From NCBI GenBank assembly GCA_001871075.1, contig MNUP01000133.1:1-15653 (forward strand): DNA of 15,653 nucleotides, given 5' to 3'. Position numbers and translations under genes: made by a program. This stretch comes from Candidatus Desantisbacteria bacterium CG1_02_49_89. GTDB taxonomy: Bacteria > Desantisbacteria > UBA1551. Of this stretch, positions 12,248-15,653 are shown in pieces (the first letter of the stretch is position 1; each line of letters starts with the position of its first letter). The notes beneath the pieces were generated by a model. It did no database searches. It was not told the DNA's origin and saw only the letters and a program-made list of their open reading frames with translations.

Positions 12248-12810
12248 GCGCTCTTCGCGTTCTCAGCGGCGTGAACGAAGATCAGGGCTATTATGGCAGC
12301 GGTGCCCCATATCAGGCTTGGTGAGCGCTTCATCAGCCAGCATATGACCGGGAGGAGCGGGCCGATCAGCATCATGGAAAATACCCAGCGCTTAAGTATA
12401 AAGTAAAGTATAAAAAGAGGGGCAAGGAACAAAGCTGCTTCTATCGGGACGAGCGCCCCCAGGACACCCATCGTAGTGGACAATCCCTTTCCGCCCTTGA
12501 AACCCAGGAATACCGGCCAGTTGTGGCCCGCTATGGAACAAATGCCTGCTATAACACACAGCGTGTCCGGCAGCTTAAAAACCACGCTCGCGAAAAAAAC
12601 CGGGAAAACACCCTTAATGACGTCAAACAGGAAAGCCGCTGTGCCAACCGCCTTGCCCGCGGCCTTCGAGGCATTTGTCGCGCCTACGTTGCCGTCCCCG
12701 AATTTTCGAAGGTCAATGCCCTTGGCCCACCTGACAAACAGGTAGCTGAACGGGATCGAGCCGGCCAGGTAGCTTATGACAGCGACCAGGACCGCGGTAA
12801 CCGGGTTCAT
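12223..12810 (-). CDS. plsY: glycerol-3-phosphate acyltransferase PlsY
   Basis: 195 residues, the usual size for PlsY, the membrane enzyme that transfers an acyl group from acyl-phosphate to glycerol 3-phosphate, the first step of phospholipid synthesis. The three conserved cytoplasmic motifs are present: GSIPFSYLFVRWAKGIDLRK followed by GDGNVGATNASKAAG (about 38-52), then GHNWPVFLGFKGGKGLSTTMG (about 96-116), and the hydrophobic spans around them. The ATG is two bases after the foldase stop codon, and the 3' end overlaps the next gene by 25 bases, so it sits mid-operon. The C-terminal tail (HAAENAKSAWRDARNS) is ordinary. Confidence 0.95.
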   Translation of the reverse strand: MNPVTAVLVAVISYLAGSIPFSYLFVRWAKGIDLRKFGDGNVGATNASKAAGKAVGTAAFLFDVIKGVFPVFFASVVFKLPDTLCVIAGICSIAGHNWPVFLGFKGGKGLSTTMGVLGALVPIEAALFLAPLFILYFILKRWVFSMMLIGPLLPVICWLMKRSPSLIWGTAAIIALIFVHAAENAKSAWRDARNS

Positions 12811-12812
12811 TT

Positions 12813-14747
12813 TTATTCCGTCTTTATGTATACTTCGATCTTTGCGCGCTTCTTGGCTTCATCATACCACTTGTCAAAAGCAGCCGTGTTCTTCTGGCTT
12901 TCAATATTTTTTTTCAGGCTGTCTTTTTCTTTGGCAAAAGCCTTTTCGTCCACCCCTGTCCTTTCAACGGGCTTAAATATGCAGATCCCCGCAGGCACCT
13001 CTACCGAATATACGGCGCCGCCCTTTATCAGCCCGGCCTCCTGCGGGGTTGAGTCGAAACTTGCCTTTGCAAGGTCCGGCACATACCCTATGCCCTCGAT
13101 ATAATACTGGTATCTCGTAATAGTGGTTTCCTTTGTTTCGCAGCCAGCATTTTCTGCTGTAGTAATAAAATTATCTGATGCCCTGAGGGCCGACATAACG
13201 CTGTCCGCGTTAATACGCGTCAGCTCTTTTTCCTTGTCCCTTTTGCAGTCCAGGATAAGGGAATTCCTTACTTCTTCCATGGTAGGAATAGACGATTCGA
13301 TCCTGTCTGCCAAGGCAATAACCGCATGACCCAGTATTTTTTTGGGCCTCCACTCAAGAGGCACCGCGGACCTGTCGATACCGCCCTTCTTGAGCGCGAA
13401 AGACCTTTTGTTAAATTCAGGTATGTACCCTATGGTATCGAGTGAATCCTTTTCCGAAAAAAGCGGGGTCTCCGTAAGGCCGCCGTAAGGCGCCGCGCTG
13501 CTTTCAAGGTCCGTGATGTTTTTTACTTCCGCGGCGATCTGGCCTGCCACCAGTGCTGCCCTTTCCTCGCTTTTTTTCTTCAGGACTGCCTCACGGACAG
13601 CGTCAAAAACCTCGTCAAAAAGGCCTATCCCGGCATCGCGCCTGTCATCCAGCCTGAATACGTGGTACCCGAAAGCGGTCTTCACGGGTTCTTTTGTATA
13701 CTGCCCTTTCTTCATGGCAAAGAGGATATCGTCAAGGTCCCTCATCCTGCCTTTAGGTATGTATCCCCCTATCGAACCGCCTTCCTTCGCAGTCCCGCGG
13801 TCCTCCGAATATTCTCCCGCCAGGTCCTCGAATTTCTTGCCCGATTTGAGAAGCCCGAGTACCTTCTCGATCACGGCCTTCTTTTCATCCTGGGTTTTCG
13901 TGTCCGCATCAGGAGGCACCGCCGCCATTATATGGCTTATCTTGATCCTCTCGGGCAGGAAAAATTCATCTTTGTTGGAATTGTAATATGCCGCTATCTC
14001 CTCGTTTGACACAGTGGTGCCGCTCCTTACCTTTTCCGGAGTTATGACCACATACTTCACTTTGGCCCGAGCCGGCATGCGGTATTTTTCGGTATTGGCT
14101 TTGAAATATGAGGAGATCTCAGCTTCGGTGAGGCTTGTGTCCGCCACTACCGCGGACTTCAGCAGGGCGCACTGGACTTTTACCTTTTCAGTGCGTTTCT
14201 TGAATTCCTCCAGGGCTTCGCCGTCAGAAGCTTTTTCACGGTTCATCATTTCCTTCTGGAATTCGGTATAGATCAGTTCGTCATCACCGCGCACCTGTTC
14301 CCTTACCTGTTTCAGGTTGAAATTTGGATCATTTATCGCCCAGAGGTATTTTGTGTTGTCAAACTTGCCGTCTTTACCTTTGAAATACGGATGGTCTTTT
14401 ATGATCTTGTCCACTTCCGCGTCGCTTACCTTGAAATTCTTTTTCTTGGCTTCCTGTATCACGATCTCGCGCTTGATGAACTCATCTATAACGTATTTCC
14501 TTGCCCAGTTCTTTGTTTCTTCATCCACAGGCGAACCGGGGTTGAAATTGCGGAAATCCTGCATGAACCTGTCGTACACGGAATTGAAAAAATCCTCCGC
14601 GATCTCGCTGCTGTTCACCTTAGCCACTATCGACTTGCCCTGCGCGTTCTTTTTCTGCCCCAGGCATTCGCCGGCATGGAAACAAAATAGGTAAAGTGAA
14701 ATAACGACAGGAACTGCAGCGTAGATAATTTTTTTGTTAAGATTCAT
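12813..14747 (-). CDS. secreted parvulin-type peptidyl-prolyl isomerase/chaperone (SurA/PpiD-like)
   Basis: 644 residues from the ATG at 14747, chosen because GGAGG lies five bases upstream and a signal sequence follows at once (MNLNKKIIYAAVPVVISLYL). Starting at 14864 would add 39 residues that overlap the preceding gene. The N-terminal chaperone region of SurA_N type spans about 38-215 (VAKVNSSEIAEDFFNSVYDR; FIKREIVIQEAKKKNFKVSD). One parvulin domain is clear at about 267-366: ERIKISHIM, the SGKKFEDLAGEYSED block, GGSIGGYIPKG, and FGYHVFRLDD. A second divergent, probably inactive parvulin-like region follows. It is expected to fold exported proteins in the periplasm. It lies 13 bases after the LarC-like gene and 2 bases before plsY. 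Confidence 0.88.
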   Translation of the reverse strand: MNLNKKIIYAAVPVVISLYLFCFHAGECLGQKKNAQGKSIVAKVNSSEIAEDFFNSVYDRFMQDFRNFNPGSPVDEETKNWARKYVIDEFIKREIVIQEAKKKNFKVSDAEVDKIIKDHPYFKGKDGKFDNTKYLWAINDPNFNLKQVREQVRGDDELIYTEFQKEMMNREKASDGEALEEFKKRTEKVKVQCALLKSAVVADTSLTEAEISSYFKANTEKYRMPARAKVKYVVITPEKVRSGTTVSNEEIAAYYNSNKDEFFLPERIKISHIMAAVPPDADTKTQDEKKAVIEKVLGLLKSGKKFEDLAGEYSEDRGTAKEGGSIGGYIPKGRMRDLDDILFAMKKGQYTKEPVKTAFGYHVFRLDDRRDAGIGLFDEVFDAVREAVLKKKSEERAALVAGQIAAEVKNITDLESSAAPYGGLTETPLFSEKDSLDTIGYIPEFNKRSFALKKGGIDRSAVPLEWRPKKILGHAVIALADRIESSIPTMEEVRNSLILDCKRDKEKELTRINADSVMSALRASDNFITTAENAGCETKETTITRYQYYIEGIGYVPDLAKASFDSTPQEAGLIKGGAVYSVEVPAGICIFKPVERTGVDEKAFAKEKDSLKKNIESQKNTAAFDKWYDEAKKRAKIEVYIKTE

Positions 14748-14752
14748 TTGAA

Positions 14753-14757
14753 CCTCC
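14753..14757 (-). promoter_or_regulatory. ribosome-binding site deciding the foldase start
   Basis: GGAGG on the minus strand, five bases before the ATG at 14747. It lies in the 13-base gap after the LarC-like stop and settles the start against the longer frame beginning at 14864. Confidence 0.75.
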
Positions 14758-14760
14758 GGA

Positions 14761-15450
14761 TTACTTTCCTGTGTATATAGTGAGCGGCCCGCGGCCGTCT
14801 GCGGCCGCACCGCAATAAATATTTTCAACGCAAATTTCCGGGAATCCCCCGAAACCGCGCGCAAGAAAGGAAACTATCGCCGCCCCAAGCGGCGTAGTGA
14901 GCTCCCCGCCTATGGAAGTATTTACAACAGGTATTCCGCGGGTCAGCTCGCGCGTGGCAGGAGTGGGCACGGAGAGCAAGCCGTGGCTGCACCGTACCTT
15001 TCCGGAACCAAGCGCCAGGGGAGAAACGTATATCGTGCCTATCTTGAGCTCTTCTAATCCGGCGATAATGCCTGTCGCGGCAAGTATTGCGGCCGGATGG
15101 CCGACCTCAAAAAGATGGACATCTTCGACCGGCTCCCCGTGAACCCTTGATTCCGCGGCTGCCACGCCGTAAAATATTTTACAGAGTTTGTTTTTAACGC
15201 TCTGCCTGATCCTGCTGGATCTTATAAAAGCGGTTATTTCCCCAATATTTGTCGGCTTCAGGGGAGCATTGCATTCCAGGTCTGCCACCGTGCGCGGAAC
15301 CCCGCCTGTCCTCCTGGATTTTTTTATCCTGAATTTAACGCCAAGCTTTTTCATTTGCGCTTCAGGCTCAGAAGCGCCGGAATCCAGTACCGCGGCGAGC
15401 AGTTTCCTGGGTGTTACCCCATTATAGCAGTCAATGTATGCGATACGCAT
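14761..15450 (-). CDS. short LarC-like protein (nickel-pincer cofactor synthesis family, N-terminal part only)
   Basis: 229 residues matching the N-terminal half of LarC (formerly DUF111), which inserts nickel into the pincer cofactor of LarA-type racemases. Family landmarks: MRIAYIDCYNGV at the start, HLFEVG near 119-124, SPLALGSGKVRCSHGLLSVPTPATRELTRGIP (about 143-175) and GELTTPLGAAIV. Differences: the usual SGDM after the opening motif is replaced by TPRK, the HxHE-type motif is altered to DVHLFEVG, and the C-terminal domain that carries the metallation chemistry in characterised LarC is absent; the frame stops 13 bases before the foldase ATG, leaving no room for it. It may have lost or changed the original activity. 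No larA, larB or larE is in the window. No ribosome-binding site is visible before 15450; a word repeat abuts the start codon. Confidence 0.78.
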   Translation of the reverse strand: MRIAYIDCYNGVTPRKLLAAVLDSGASEPEAQMKKLGVKFRIKKSRRTGGVPRTVADLECNAPLKPTNIGEITAFIRSSRIRQSVKNKLCKIFYGVAAAESRVHGEPVEDVHLFEVGHPAAILAATGIIAGLEELKIGTIYVSPLALGSGKVRCSHGLLSVPTPATRELTRGIPVVNTSIGGELTTPLGAAIVSFLARGFGGFPEICVENIYCGAAADGRGPLTIYTGK

Positions 15451-15484
15451 AGTTTGTTAGTTTGATAGTTGGTTAGTTGGTTAG
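15451..15484. repeat. degenerate word repeat (GTTAGTTTG words)
   Basis: A run of variants of GTTAGTTTG/GGTTAGTT directly before the LarC-like start codon. Together with the rest of the gap to 15558 it shows no gene and no convincing minus-strand promoter. Confidence 0.5.
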
Positions 15485-15558
15485 AAAATCCCTGAACTTG
15501 TTACTTGTCACTAGTGTGGTGTCACATAAATCCCTTGACATTTGATTCTGCTTTGAGT

Positions 15559-15643
15559 TGTCATTGCGAGCGACCAAAGGGAGCGTGGCAATCTCGATTT
15601 TTAGGTCAAGATTGCTTCGTCGTTAACACTCCTCGCAACGACA
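15559..15643. repeat. TGTCATTGCGAG-type palindromic repeat element (MITE-like)
   Basis: An 85-base element opening with TGTCATTGCGAGCGACC and closing with CCTCGCAACGACA, with internal arms GGCAATCTCGA and TCAAGATTGC that are also inverted. Very similar palindromes (TGTCATTGCGAG ... GCAATCT ... AGATTGCTTCG ... CTCGCAATGACA) are common in intergenic regions of many unrelated bacteria. The right arm here carries several mismatches, so it is a decayed copy. Confidence 0.8.
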
Positions 15644-15653
15644 GCCCAAATGT

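Noticed and set aside
12523-13104. 193-codon plus-strand frame opposite plsY and the foldase
   Set aside because: It spans the junction of two well-supported minus-strand genes; its composition and lack of motifs mark it as an antisense shadow.

Overview
The window reads as a chromosome fragment of an uncultivated anaerobe-type bacterium. Apart from one broken gene at the left edge, all recognisable genes from 15450 down to 1522 lie on the minus strand, many only 2-15 bases apart. Omnitrophota or a similar lineage is my guess, from the gene mix and the style of the intergenic repeats; nothing here proves it.

Right part (15653 to 11394): a palindromic repeat of the widespread 'TGTCATTGCGAG' type, then a tight minus-strand run: a short LarC-like nickel-pincer cofactor protein, a secreted SurA/PpiD-like parvulin foldase, the acyltransferase PlsY, and a dolichol-kinase/CTP-transferase-like membrane protein that overlaps plsY. 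A possible 56-residue single-span membrane peptide follows. Theme: envelope protein folding and membrane lipid synthesis.

Middle (11396 to 2313): a stand-alone EF-Tu-domain-2-like protein and a phasin-like coiled-coil protein, then a metabolic run that is the most interesting part of the window. In transcription order it is: ribulose-phosphate 3-epimerase, a xylose-isomerase-like TIM barrel resembling erythrulose-phosphate epimerases, a structured ~204-base gene-free insert, a form IV RuBisCO-like protein (RLP), an isopropylmalate/homocitrate-synthase-like enzyme, a GlcD-like FAD oxidase, a GatD-like polyol-phosphate dehydrogenase and a second zinc dehydrogenase. No canonical CO2-fixing RuBisCO and no phosphoribulokinase is visible. 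The set looks like an undescribed sugar-acid or polyol catabolic route in which the RLP acts on a phosphorylated keto-sugar acid; that pathway is inference.

Left part (2312 to 1): a secreted LamG-fold protein (minus), a bidirectional terminator, and about 1 kb without genes (521-1521). This stretch holds inverted copies of an extended repeat built on a nested hairpin whose stems differ in sequence but keep pairing. Another copy of the same hairpin sits in front of the RLP gene. At the far left a secreted-protein gene on the plus strand is interrupted by an apparent -1 frameshift just after its signal peptide.

A recurring oddity is that most gaps between genes carry their own degenerate short-word repeats, often able to form hairpins, with a different word in each gap.
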